A stretch of 64,000 bases of DNA from Streptomyces carminius (lineage in GTDB: Bacteria > Actinomycetota > Actinomycetes > Streptomycetales > Streptomycetaceae). The stretch covers positions 62,001-126,000 of the forward strand of contig NZ_PGGW01000061.1 of the NCBI RefSeq assembly GCF_002794255.1, written 5' to 3'. The translations under genes were made by a program, and so were the position numbers. Position 1 is the first letter of the stretch, and each line of letters begins with the position of its first letter. Shown one piece after another: positions 17,214 to 26,533 of this stretch. The notes under the pieces are model-generated. The model saw nothing but the letters and a program-made list of their open reading frames with translations, had not been told where the DNA came from and did no database searches.

Positions 17214-20200
17214 CTACTTCTTCGCGGCGGCACGGCGGCCCCGGGTGGCGGCCTGAGGGCGCCAGTTGCGGAGGTCGTCGTCGGTCAGGCCGTGCTCGCC
17301 CTGCTTCTGCTGGCGGTAGCCGTTGAAGAAGTCCGCCGGGGAGCCGCTGTAGAGCACGTCGAACTCGTTGTGCCACTGGTACAGCCACGGCTGGAGCTCC
17401 AGCAGCCCGGCGAGGAACGGGGTGATCTCCTCGGTGGACAGCGCGGTGTTGGTGAAGTACGTGGCAAGGGCCTGCGCCTGCTCCTTGTGGTCCCAGCCGG
17501 CCCACCCGTAGAGGTCCGGGGTGGCGGCGTTGGTATGGGAGTAGGAGATGAACCGCTCCTTGGGCACGTCCAGCTTCCCGCGCGCCTTCCAGTAGGACGG
17601 GCGCAGGAAGTCGGCCGAGGTGTACTTCGGCGGGACGGGGATGGAGTCGCGGATCTTGCGCTTGGCGGGCTCGTCCGGGGCGGCGTCCTCCTTGCGCTGG
17701 AGGTCCCACACATGCTCCCAGTCGGCGCGCTTCTTCAGCCCGGAGGGCTTGTAGCGCAGAGCGGAGAGGAAGGGCACGTGCTCGCCACTCATCAGCTCCG
17801 CCACCGCCGCTGCCAGCTCCTTGCGGGGGGCGTAGAGCTTGGCGACGGAGGTGAAGTCCTCATCGCGGGAGAGGGTGTCGGTAAGACGTGCCAGGGTGAG
17901 GATGGTCGGTTGGCCGTTCTCGTCGAACCAGTGCTCTCGGGCCTCGATCCGATCCAGCAGCCAGGACCGCAGCGCCTTCTCCTGCATGGCATCCCAGCCC
18001 TCGGTGGCCCACCGCCGCTTGTACTCCGGTCGCTCGATCATCCCGATAGCGCGGCTGCCCTCGATGGCGTCGATGCGCTTCTGCACCACCTCGCGGTAGG
18101 CGGCTGGCCAGTGGGCGGGGATCTCCGTAATAGGAGTGGAGCCGTGCCTCTTGAACCACTCGTCGCTGGCCTCGCCTGCGGCTACGCGGCGCGCGAGGAC
18201 GATCTCGAAAGCGCGCTCGCCGAGGGCAAGTTCGGGGATGTTCAGGTCGTCAGGATCCTCGGAGGAACGAAGGTCTTCAGGGTCGAGGTTATAGAGGGAG
18301 TAGACCTGCCAGTCCAACTCCTCTTGAAGGGCGATCATGCGAGCCCGAATGGATTCCCACGCCTTTTTGGCCTCGCGGAGCGTGGGAGCGGTTGGAACGG
18401 CAGCTCTAGCCACGGCGGATGGGCTAGCCACAGAGAGCTGCTGTGCGAGGGCGTCTAGGGCGACGGCAACGGACGTGGGGTAGGCGACAGGAAGAGGGAA
18501 TCTCTCAAAATTCGTGCCTGTGAACTCATATCGCTCTTCCCATGCCTCGCTCTGAATTCCACGCCCAAGGCCGCTTCCGCCCTTCCCCTGGCTTACCTGC
18601 TTGAGCCAGAAGCCAGCCGTTGAAGTATTGAGCAGGCCCACCAACTGCACGTGCTCCTCTTCGCTCGCACCCTCCCTCAATTTGATCACCGGAGCAGTGC
18701 TGCCAAACAGAGCCCCATCACGATCGAATACAACATGGTTGTGAGTCGCAACGAAGGGAAAGGTCAAGCCATTTCTGATTCGAAGCCTATTCGAATAATT
18801 CTCCAGATACGCGTACCACTGTCGCCCGTGCTCGACCATCGTCTTACCGAAAATTCTGCGCTTACGTAGCAGAGAACGAGCCGTCCACAGGTACCGCGAA
18901 ACCAGATGGCTCGCCTCGCCAATCGGTTGCTCGTTCTCGCGATCTCGGTAGGGAACACAGAGGGTAATAGTGTCGGTGATCTGAAAGTCACGAACACCCG
19001 CGCCTACGACTAGCGAGCGAACATTACCATCCAAGCGCAGACGCCGCGCCGTCGCTTTGTCGGGAAGGAAGTAAATATCGTCGGCTCCAGACTTTGTCGT
19101 ACGCCCAACCGTCTCTACTACCTGCCCCAAAGATACCTCGGAGACGCGCTGCAAATGCTCTACCATCTCCAATCCGCCATCGGCCAAAATCCAGGGCTGC
19201 TGGCCGAAGTACCTTTTCCGGTCCAAATCATCGACAGATACCCATTGGCTAACAGAGCCCGGATTTTCGATCTGTTCAACGATTGCCCGCCAGACTAGTC
19301 CCTCCTCGGGATTCTCTGGCGCAGCGGGCTCTCCCTGCACACTGCGGACGGTTCGGATCATTGGCGCTCGCCTATCCCCACCCCGCTGCTTACCAATCAG
19401 GATGACTGTCGGCGTTCCATGCCCCGGAATGTAGGCACCCGAGGTGTCGATGACTTCAGTCAGCTCTACTGCATGCCCGAAATACCCTTCAATGAGCTTC
19501 GCTCCGAACTCCCTTTTCGTAAAGGAGTTGGCAGTGATCTGCCCGACCATTCCGTATCCGCGCCCCTCTGCGTTCCCACGCTTGGCCAGCTCGAAGAACC
19601 TCTGGGCGAATGGAACCGACAGTGCGTATGTCCCCGCACAAGCTGAATACAATTCTCGGTACAGCTCGTTAAGTTTCTTATCCTCCACCGCGACGTAGGG
19701 CGGATTCCCTACCACTACGTGATATCGCCCCTGTCTCAAAATTTCCGGGTATTCATGCACGTCCTCCATGGCGTACTTGAAACTGGCTAGCTCATCTTCA
19801 TGTTCTTCGTCTGCCACACCGAACAGGTTTCCCTGCTGGGATCGGCGGGACTTGATCAGCGAGTCTCCAACCGCCAGATGAATGGGCCACTCGTACTTTG
19901 ACGCTTCACCCAACTTCCGCGCACCGCTCGCCGCCATGGCGGCGACCAGCAGCCGGAAGCGGGCAATAGCCACCGCGAAGGGGTTGATGTCCACGCCGTG
20001 CACCGAGTCCAGCGCGGCCCGTACCCGCTCGTGGACGTCCTTGCCCGGGTGGCCCTCGCCCCACAGCCGCACCAACCGCCGGAACGCCCCCAGCACGAAG
20101 TGGCCCGACCCGCAGGTGGGGTCGATCATCTTCAGGCCCTCGTACCCGAACTCCCGCACCACCGGGTTCATCGTGCGGTCGAGAATGAATTCCTCCACGA

Positions 20201-20840
20201 ACTCCGGCGTCTGGAGCAGCGCGTACGTCTTCCGCGCCGCCTCGCTGAGGTCCTGGTAGAGGTCGCCCAGGAAGCGGGTGTCCCAGCCCTCCGTGCCGTC
20301 CTCGCTCAGCGGGTCGGTGAAGTCGTGGACGAGGACGCCCGCCTCATCTCGCTGCCGCCAGAACTCAACCAACTCGCGCGCGCCGTCGTGCGAAAGCGGG
20401 ATCTGGTACAGCGGGTTGTGGTTGCTGTCAAACAGCAACTGCCCCGCTTGCCCGTCGCTCAACTCTGCAAAGGCTCGCCGCAGCCACCCGCGGTACGTCG
20501 GGTCCTCGTCCGTCTCCACGTAGTGGTCGTAGCGGGTCTCCGCCAGCTCGCGCCGGTCGCCGTCCGGCCCGGTCAGGTACGGCTCGGGGATCAGCCGGTT
20601 GTCCTCACAGAACCGCACGAAAACAGTCCCCAGCACCCACGCCACCGCGACCTGCGTGACTCGCTCGTCCAGCCACGAGGTCCACGTCGCCGCCGTACGC
20701 CCGAGCTTGCGGGCCTGGTCGTACTCGGCCCGCAGCCGCGCGCCGACCTCATCCAGCGCCCTCACCTGCTTGCCGAGATCAGTTTCGACCGCCTTGACCT
20801 GCTGCTTCAGGTCGTCCAACAGAGCCTTGCGGTCGATCAC
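17214..20840 (-). CDS. pglX: BREX type 2 adenine-specific DNA methyltransferase PglX
   Basis: A 1208-residue N6-adenine methyltransferase. Motif I (DPTCGSGHFVLGAF) is near residue 240 and the catalytic NPPY (VVGNPPYVAVED) near 377, with the long C-terminal region typical of PglX. In BREX it marks host DNA; in S. coelicolor Pgl it is toxic unless balanced by PglZ. The start GTG 20840 overlaps the pglW stop (GTGA). About 18480-19900 (residues 313-787, from NPPY through the presumed target-recognition region) is clearly AT-richer and uses AGA, AGG, TTG, TAT and CTT codons that flanking genes avoid, suggesting replacement of the specificity region by recombination. The frame is intact. Confidence 0.95.
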   Translation of the reverse strand: MIDRKALLDDLKQQVKAVETDLGKQVRALDEVGARLRAEYDQARKLGRTAATWTSWLDERVTQVAVAWVLGTVFVRFCEDNRLIPEPYLTGPDGDRRELAETRYDHYVETDEDPTYRGWLRRAFAELSDGQAGQLLFDSNHNPLYQIPLSHDGARELVEFWRQRDEAGVLVHDFTDPLSEDGTEGWDTRFLGDLYQDLSEAARKTYALLQTPEFVEEFILDRTMNPVVREFGYEGLKMIDPTCGSGHFVLGAFRRLVRLWGEGHPGKDVHERVRAALDSVHGVDINPFAVAIARFRLLVAAMAASGARKLGEASKYEWPIHLAVGDSLIKSRRSQQGNLFGVADEEHEDELASFKYAMEDVHEYPEILRQGRYHVVVGNPPYVAVEDKKLNELYRELYSACAGTYALSVPFAQRFFELAKRGNAEGRGYGMVGQITANSFTKREFGAKLIEGYFGHAVELTEVIDTSGAYIPGHGTPTVILIGKQRGGDRRAPMIRTVRSVQGEPAAPENPEEGLVWRAIVEQIENPGSVSQWVSVDDLDRKRYFGQQPWILADGGLEMVEHLQRVSEVSLGQVVETVGRTTKSGADDIYFLPDKATARRLRLDGNVRSLVVGAGVRDFQITDTITLCVPYRDRENEQPIGEASHLVSRYLWTARSLLRKRRIFGKTMVEHGRQWYAYLENYSNRLRIRNGLTFPFVATHNHVVFDRDGALFGSTAPVIKLREGASEEEHVQLVGLLNTSTAGFWLKQVSQGKGGSGLGRGIQSEAWEERYEFTGTNFERFPLPVAYPTSVAVALDALAQQLSVASPSAVARAAVPTAPTLREAKKAWESIRARMIALQEELDWQVYSLYNLDPEDLRSSEDPDDLNIPELALGERAFEIVLARRVAAGEASDEWFKRHGSTPITEIPAHWPAAYREVVQKRIDAIEGSRAIGMIERPEYKRRWATEGWDAMQEKALRSWLLDRIEAREHWFDENGQPTILTLARLTDTLSRDEDFTSVAKLYAPRKELAAAVAELMSGEHVPFLSALRYKPSGLKKRADWEHVWDLQRKEDAAPDEPAKRKIRDSIPVPPKYTSADFLRPSYWKARGKLDVPKERFISYSHTNAATPDLYGWAGWDHKEQAQALATYFTNTALSTEEITPFLAGLLELQPWLYQWHNEFDVLYSGSPADFFNGYRQQKQGEHGLTDDDLRNWRPQAATRGRRAAAKK

Positions 20841-23800
20841 TTCGCGTCTCCCTCGACACCACTTGCCACGATCTCGCCGGACCCGCGGTGGGCGTTGCCC
20901 ACCCACGTGTCCGGAAGCTGGATCCACTCCCCCAGGCCGGCCTGGTACGGCACGGCCACCTGCCCGAGCCTCGGCTCGCGCGAGGGGTCACTCTGCGGGA
21001 CCAGGAGCCACAGCCCCCGCCCACCCTGCCGGGCCACCGACGCCAGCCGGTCCAGGACGCCCATCCCGTCGTACCGGGCGAACACCCCGGCCTCCGTCAG
21101 CAGGACGGGCCCCGCCGCACCGCCGCCCCCGTCGCCCAGCAGCTCCGCGATCCGCGGCTCGACCGACCCCCACGCCGTTCGCGCGTACTCCGCGAACCGC
21201 ACCGCGCCCTTCGAGCCCGGCTCGGCGGCGTCCGCCTTGAGCAGGGTCTCCCAGGTGGGCTTGGTGCCCGGCGTGATCTGCGCGTGCAGGGCCGCCAGGA
21301 ACAGCTCGGTCACCGACAGGGCCCGCGCGCCCAGCCGTTCGGCGCCCAGTTCCCGCACCGCGTCCCGCACGAGCTGCTGCCGCACGGTCAGCACCCGATA
21401 GCCGTCCCGGCGGGCCGAGGCGGTGAGCCGCTCCTCCGCGCGCACCGCGCCCGCGAGCTGCGGGTCGTCCGCGTACCGTGTCACCGCGCCCGCGCGGGTG
21501 GACTGCCGCCAGGCGCCCGTCGTGAGGTAGCTGGAGGCGTCGTCCACCCGTGTCGGCAGGTAGCGCTGCGTGCCCGTGTCCTCGCGCGTCTTGAGGGACA
21601 GTTCGAAGCCCGCGTCGCGCAGGGCCTTGGTGAGCGGGCCGCCGGTCGGCAGGTCGTGCGTCGTGCCGCCGCGCCCGTCCGGGGCGACCAACTCGGGGAA
21701 GCGGGCGCGGACCCGTTCATGGACCTCCGCACCGGTCAGGCCGGGCTGCCTGCCCTCCGGCACGCCCGGGATCCAGCGGACGAGTCCGGCCTGGGTGAGA
21801 CGCAGGGCCCGCACCAACGACAGGTCGCGCGGGTAGATCTCCAGGCGCGGGGTGGCGGCGGCGTTCAGGGACGCGGCGGCGGCCAGTTCGACCATGCGCC
21901 GCTCGTCCCAGTCGATCGTGCCGGGCGGCACGGCCACCGCGCCCAGCTCGGCGAGCACGGTCGTGGCCGTCGGCAGGGTGTCGAGCCTGGCGAGGCGGTC
22001 GGCGGTGCGGCCGAGCTTGGTGGCGTAGTCCAGCAGGCCGGGTGCGGCCGGGGTGTCCGGCGCGTCGTCCTCGCGGACGTCCAGGGCCAGCAGGCCCGCG
22101 CCCAGCACCTCCTCCGTGGCCTTGCGGTTGGGCTGGTGCTGGAACTCGGCGTCGTCGAGCGCGAGTTGCTCGGCCTCGACCACGGCGCGCACCGCCGCCA
22201 GCGCCAGCGCGCGCCGCTGCTCGCGCTCGGCGAGCTGGCTGCCGCGCCGCACGGCGAGGGCGTCGGCGATCTCGACGGCGGAGGCGACCCGCCCCATGCC
22301 GGCGAGCAGGTCGAGGATCTCGGCGCGCAGGGCGCGAACGGCCGGGTCGGCCTTCCAGCGCTTGCGCTCCTCCTTGAGGATCTGCGGGATGCGCCCGGCG
22401 CTGAGCCCCAGCGCCCCGGCGACGTCCTTCTGCTTGGGCCAGACCCCGATGTCCGGCAGGACGCCGCGCTCGTCGGGCAGGCGCAGCAGCAGCCGCACCA
22501 TCTCGGCCTTGTTCCGGTTGGAGCCGTTGTTGTTGACGACCGGCACGAAGATCGTGGCGAGGGCGTCGAGGCTGACGGAGCGCAGGGCACGGGCCGACAG
22601 TCCGCCGGCGGCGTCGGTTGCCGCCAGGGTGCCCGTAAGGGCGGACTCGGCGGCGGTGAGCTGGTCCAGCTCCTCCTTCGCCTCCGCCCGGCCCTCGGGC
22701 GTGAGCGGCGAGACAGGCGTGCCGCGCAGCCGCTCGCCCCACTCCCGCTGCCGCCGCTGCACCACGTTGCGGGTCTTGGCGCCCAGGCCCGGGGCGTTGA
22801 CGAGCTTGCGGCGGCTGTAGTCGAGGAGTTCGCCGACGGTGCTGATGCCCAGGCCGTAGAGGAAGGACTGGGCCGCGCCCGTGAGACCGGAGACGGTCAG
22901 CGGGGTGTCGCGGGTGACCTCGGCGGCGAGACGGTCGCGCTGCTGCTCCGCGGTCTCCGGCTCGGCGTCCGCGATGACGCCCCGGGGAGCCGCCTCCGCC
23001 GTGCCGGGGCCCGCGGCGGAGCCGGTGGCGGTCGTCGGGGCCGGGTGGCGGCTGCGGTGGCTGGAGGGGACGGTCTGCGAGGCGTCGAGGAAGATCTTGC
23101 GCCAGGCGTCCCGCATCGGCTTGAGCTCGGGGAACCGCTTGCTCACGTCGCGGTGCAGGGCCTTCTGGAAGAAGGCGACCAGCCCCTCGCGCACGGCCGG
23201 GTCGAACGCCTCGGCCGCGATGGTCGGGTACGGCCACTCCTCCGGATCGGTCATCCGGGGCAGGACGCTGCCGTCGCCCCACTTCGGCAGCTCGCGGGAG
23301 GCCATCTGGTGCAGGGTGACGGCCACGGCGTACCGCTCGGCGTGGGAGTCGTAGCTGCCGCGCGTGATGATGTCCACGAACGGGTCGAGGTAGCCCTCGG
23401 TGCCCGCGTCGGTGCTCCTCGCCGGGTATCCGGCGAGCGAGAAGTCGATGAGGACCAGTTCGCGGGTGCGGTTGGGGCGGATACGGATGGCGATGTTGTC
23501 CGGCTTGATGTCGCGGTGCCAGACGCCCTCGCCCTCCAGGAAGTCGACGGCACCGAAGAGGTAGTCGCCGTACGCCTCCAACTGGTCGACCGGGAGCCGG
23601 CCGTCGTCGCGGAGCTGGCGGGCGACGGTCTCCTCACGGCGGCGGGGTGCCTTCCGCTCACCCGGCTCCCCGCCGTCATCACGCTCGTCGCCCACGTACT
23701 CCAGCGCGAGGACGGTGCGGCCCGCGATGCGCAGCGGCTCCGGTTCGGCGAGGCGGATGATGCCGGAGTGGGGGCGCAGGCGGCCCATCACCTCGGCCTC

Positions 23801-25525
23801 GCGGACGAGGATGTCGCCCCGGTTGTCGGACAGGGCCACCTTCAGCACGGCCAGCGGGCGGGTCCGGCGCGCCTCGGCCTGGAGGTCGCGGACGAGGAAG
23901 GCCCGGCTGGTGGAGCCCGTGCCCAGCCGGCGGCGGACCTCCCAGCGGCCGTCGAGCACATCGCCGGGGACGGCTTCGAGCGGGTCCTTCTCCGGTGCGT
24001 CGGCGGCCTCGGGCGCGGTCTCGGACGTGGGGGCGGTGAGGGAGTCCTCGACGACCTCCAGCATCTCCAGGAAGTCGTCCACGCCGGCCAGGCGCCGGTC
24101 CGGGTTGTACGCCGTGGCCGCTTGCACCAGCTCGTCGATGTCCTCCGACAGGCCGTCCACCAGGGAGCTGGGCCGCAGGCCCTCCCCGGCCTCCAGGCGG
24201 GCCCGCAGCTCGGCCTGGCTGGCGGCCGGGGCCCGGTCGGTGGCCAACAGATAGGTGAGGACACCGAGGCCGTAGACGTCCAGGGAGACCGGGTCGGGGC
24301 GGAGCGCGGTCAGCTCGGGCGCGAGGTAGGGGTCCTCGTCGTCGGCCAGGTTCATCGCGGACAGCGTGGTCGGCGCAAGGCGCGGGCCGCCCCCGCCCTG
24401 GGAGGAGTCCGCGCCGCGCTGGGTGGCGATCTGCCAGTCGGAGATCTGCAGCCTCGGGCTGAGCCAGGCCGCCTCCTCGCCGACCGCCTTCCCCGGGCCG
24501 CCGTCCGGGCTGGGCAGGACGTGGACGGAGCGGGCGGCCAGGGCCCGGTGGTGAACGCGCCGGGCGTGCGCGGACCGCATGGTCTCGGCGAGCTGCCGGA
24601 CCAGCGCCATCCGGCCGAGGATGTCCAGCTTCGCGCCGTACTGGACGAGGTACTCGTCCAGCTTCATCGTCCGCCGCTCGTAGTCGAAGACCAGCGCGGG
24701 GCCCGCCGGGTGCCCGGTCGGGAAGTACTGCCGGTAGGGGACGACGCCCGGGTGCCGGAAGCGCTGCAGGACGGCCGCCTCGCGGCGGGCGGCGTTCTCC
24801 ACGGACTGCCGCAGCGAGGAGTCCGAGCCGCGCTCGCTCAGGTAGACGCGGACCCGGGCGCGCTCGGGCAGCTCGCTGTGGCGGGCCTCGTAGTCGGCCC
24901 AGGTCTGGCCGGAGTCGAAGGGGCGACGCTCCAACTCGTACGGACCGACCTTGTACTCGGCCTCGCTGCGGCCGATACCGATCTTCTCCAGCGCGCTCCT
25001 GATCTGGCGGGAGTCGCCCGGGGAGATCCGACTGCGCTCGTCACGCGGGGACCGCTTGAGCAGCTCGACCAGCTCGGCGATGGTGTGGACGCCGTTCTGG
25101 TCGTGGGCGGGCAACCGGACGCGCAGCGACTCGTCGGTGAAGCAGACCGCCTCGCCGACCCAGATCCGCCTGCCGAGCTGTCCGACCTGCCCGAGCAGCC
25201 CGGACAGTTCCTTGGCCTTCTTGTTGACCAGGTGCAGGGGGTTGGAGTGGGTGCGGCGGTGGCCGCCGGGCGTGGTCTGCACCCAGGTGCCGCCGACGGA
25301 GGTGACCGAGCCGTGCCAGTCCTTCAGCTCGATCAGGTAGACGCCGCCGGGGGCGGCGACGAGCAGGTCGACCTCGCGGACGTGGCCGGTGTTGGCGGTG
25401 AAGGTGAAGTTCGACCAGGCCCGCCACGGGTCGGCGTCCGGCAGCAGCCGACGGATGGCCTCCAAGCCGCGGCGCTCGTGGTCGAACTCGGACTCGGTGA
25501 CCGTGGTCCACCGGCCTTCCCGCAT
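20837..25525 (-). CDS. pglW: BREX type 2 serine/threonine kinase PglW with NERD and tandem kinase-like domains
   Basis: A 1562-residue multidomain protein. Residues about 40-130 form a NERD-like domain (GGVYLIELKDWHGSV). Residues about 190-480 resemble a protein kinase in which HRD is replaced (HHRALAARSV), so a likely pseudokinase. A second kinase domain starts at DGRWEVRRRLGTGSTSRAF, with AVLKVAL, the catalytic loop HRDIKPDNIAI near residue 670 and IDFSLAG where DFG is expected. Near 880-910 a helix-hairpin-helix-like stretch follows (GISTVGELLDYSRRKLVNAPG). PglW is the kinase of the Pgl system. ATG 25525 (MREGRWTTVTE) is preferred; an in-frame ATG exists at 25567. It is coupled to pglX. 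Confidence 0.94.
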   Translation of the reverse strand: MREGRWTTVTESEFDHERRGLEAIRRLLPDADPWRAWSNFTFTANTGHVREVDLLVAAPGGVYLIELKDWHGSVTSVGGTWVQTTPGGHRRTHSNPLHLVNKKAKELSGLLGQVGQLGRRIWVGEAVCFTDESLRVRLPAHDQNGVHTIAELVELLKRSPRDERSRISPGDSRQIRSALEKIGIGRSEAEYKVGPYELERRPFDSGQTWADYEARHSELPERARVRVYLSERGSDSSLRQSVENAARREAAVLQRFRHPGVVPYRQYFPTGHPAGPALVFDYERRTMKLDEYLVQYGAKLDILGRMALVRQLAETMRSAHARRVHHRALAARSVHVLPSPDGGPGKAVGEEAAWLSPRLQISDWQIATQRGADSSQGGGGPRLAPTTLSAMNLADDEDPYLAPELTALRPDPVSLDVYGLGVLTYLLATDRAPAASQAELRARLEAGEGLRPSSLVDGLSEDIDELVQAATAYNPDRRLAGVDDFLEMLEVVEDSLTAPTSETAPEAADAPEKDPLEAVPGDVLDGRWEVRRRLGTGSTSRAFLVRDLQAEARRTRPLAVLKVALSDNRGDILVREAEVMGRLRPHSGIIRLAEPEPLRIAGRTVLALEYVGDERDDGGEPGERKAPRRREETVARQLRDDGRLPVDQLEAYGDYLFGAVDFLEGEGVWHRDIKPDNIAIRIRPNRTRELVLIDFSLAGYPARSTDAGTEGYLDPFVDIITRGSYDSHAERYAVAVTLHQMASRELPKWGDGSVLPRMTDPEEWPYPTIAAEAFDPAVREGLVAFFQKALHRDVSKRFPELKPMRDAWRKIFLDASQTVPSSHRSRHPAPTTATGSAAGPGTAEAAPRGVIADAEPETAEQQRDRLAAEVTRDTPLTVSGLTGAAQSFLYGLGISTVGELLDYSRRKLVNAPGLGAKTRNVVQRRQREWGERLRGTPVSPLTPEGRAEAKEELDQLTAAESALTGTLAATDAAGGLSARALRSVSLDALATIFVPVVNNNGSNRNKAEMVRLLLRLPDERGVLPDIGVWPKQKDVAGALGLSAGRIPQILKEERKRWKADPAVRALRAEILDLLAGMGRVASAVEIADALAVRRGSQLAEREQRRALALAAVRAVVEAEQLALDDAEFQHQPNRKATEEVLGAGLLALDVREDDAPDTPAAPGLLDYATKLGRTADRLARLDTLPTATTVLAELGAVAVPPGTIDWDERRMVELAAAASLNAAATPRLEIYPRDLSLVRALRLTQAGLVRWIPGVPEGRQPGLTGAEVHERVRARFPELVAPDGRGGTTHDLPTGGPLTKALRDAGFELSLKTREDTGTQRYLPTRVDDASSYLTTGAWRQSTRAGAVTRYADDPQLAGAVRAEERLTASARRDGYRVLTVRQQLVRDAVRELGAERLGARALSVTELFLAALHAQITPGTKPTWETLLKADAAEPGSKGAVRFAEYARTAWGSVEPRIAELLGDGGGGAAGPVLLTEAGVFARYDGMGVLDRLASVARQGGRGLWLLVPQSDPSREPRLGQVAVPYQAGLGEWIQLPDTWVGNAHRGSGEIVASGVEGDAK

Positions 25526-25761
25526 GTGTCCGTCCCCACTCGTCGTTCCGCTCGCCCGGCTTGCCATCGGGCCGTCCGCCCGGCGGCCGGTCCCCGGGCG
25601 GGATCCTAACGGGTCGGCCCGACATGGGTGGAGGGATCACAGATCACACCTATGAGACATTCGCCCTGGTCGGCGGGGCTGCCGGGATCGCGCCACCGAA
25701 TGGCCGGTTCCCTCTGCCGTGCGACGGGCCGGACCGGCCCTCTGCCGCCCGTTCCCGGCTG

Positions 25762-25784
25762 CCCCACCCGGGGCGCGGGTGGGG
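25762..25784 (-). terminator. Hairpin between the Cys-rich gene and pglW
   Basis: CCCCACCC (25762-25769) and GGGTGGGG (25777-25784) form a perfect 8-bp stem with a 7-nt GC loop, 15 bp beyond the Cys-rich gene stop. It suggests pglW has its own promoter within about 25530-25760. Confidence 0.55.
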
Positions 25785-25798
25785 CGACCGGGCCGGAG

Positions 25799-26122
25799 TC
25801 AGCGGCGGCCGAGGGTGGGTAGTCCTCCCGAGACGGTCCGCACACTGGTGCCGCGTTCCGTGATGTCGCGGAACTCCTCCCGGAACGCCTCGGCCTCACA
25901 GTCGTCGCCGTACAGGAACTCGTCGTCCCTCGGCGGGCGTGCGGGGTCCGGCCGCTTGCCGCTCTGCCATGCCTCGGACTTCGGGACCCGCCGGACCGTC
26001 ACCGGCTGCTCCTCAGGGCACTTGCCGCCGGATCCACTGCCCCGTTGCCCCTTCTCCCGGGAGGGACAGGCACACCCCATGCCGATCAGGAGTTCACACT
26101 GCTCGCACCTGGATTCGCTCAC
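25799..26122 (-). CDS. Small Cys-rich protein upstream of pglW, unknown function
   Basis: A 107-residue frame starting at GTG 26122 behind AGGGGGTGG. The N-terminus has a CxxC...CxC arrangement (C6, C9, C17, C19 in SRCEQCELLIGMGCACPS) that could bind zinc, followed by a charged, low-complexity middle and an acidic helix (EAEAFREEFRDITERG). I do not recognise a family. Codon bias and the adjacent hairpin support a real gene. It lies on the pglW strand, 273 bp upstream, but the hairpin argues against co-transcription. Confidence 0.55.
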   Translation of the reverse strand: MSESRCEQCELLIGMGCACPSREKGQRGSGSGGKCPEEQPVTVRRVPKSEAWQSGKRPDPARPPRDDEFLYGDDCEAEAFREEFRDITERGTSVRTVSGGLPTLGRR

Positions 26123-26296
26123 CCAGTCCCACCCCCTGGAGGCTCCTTGGCACCGACAGCACGTCGACCACCGTCAGCCTACGCAGGCACACATAGGCGT
26201 CAACAGCCTTGACTGAGCTCTCAGAAAGATCTTCTCGGGGTCTGCTGGCCGACCGGGGCACCGACCGCGAGACGCCCACCGGAAGTGCCCGGACCT

Positions 26297-26331
26297 GTCT
26301 GTGCGGCGGGGCTCGGCCCCGCCGCACAGAC
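26297..26331 (-). terminator. Strong terminator of the XRE/DUF397 pair
   Basis: GTCTGTGCGGCGGGG (26297-26311) and its exact complement at 26317-26331 make a 15-bp perfect stem with a 5-nt loop, 16 bp beyond the DUF397 stop. Confidence 0.8.
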
Positions 26332-26347
26332 GGCAGACGGCAGCGCC

Positions 26348-26533
26348 TCAGCGGGCGGCGTGACCGAGGAAGCCCGCCCAGGCGGCCGGGGACACGGACA
26401 GCGGCTGCCGCCGGGTGTCCTTGGAATCACGGACGAGGACCGCCTCGGGACGTACGGCCACCTCGACACAGTTGTCGCCTTCGCTTCCGCTGTAGCTGCT
26501 CTTGAACCAGCCCTGTTCGTCAGTGGTGCTCAT
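26348..26533 (-). CDS. DUF397 domain protein
   Basis: A 61-residue DUF397 protein: WFKSSYSGSEGDNCVEVAV, the VLVRDSKD strand and the final AWAGFL are diagnostic. These small actinobacterial proteins are nearly always paired with an XRE regulator and are thought to work with it. The start overlaps the end of the XRE gene by 14 bp, and a strong hairpin follows. Confidence 0.93.
   Translation of the reverse strand: MSTTDEQGWFKSSYSGSEGDNCVEVAVRPEAVLVRDSKDTRRQPLSVSPAAWAGFLGHAAR

Noticed and set aside
17825..17830. G6 run inside pglX as a phase-variation tract
   Set aside because: The S. coelicolor Pgl system is reported to phase-vary through a G tract in pglX, but six bases is short and not exceptional here, and the frame is intact.
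25561..26216. Plus-strand frames around 25561-26216 upstream of pglW
   Set aside because: They lack ribosome sites and family features, and overlap the Cys-rich gene and its terminator on the opposite strand.
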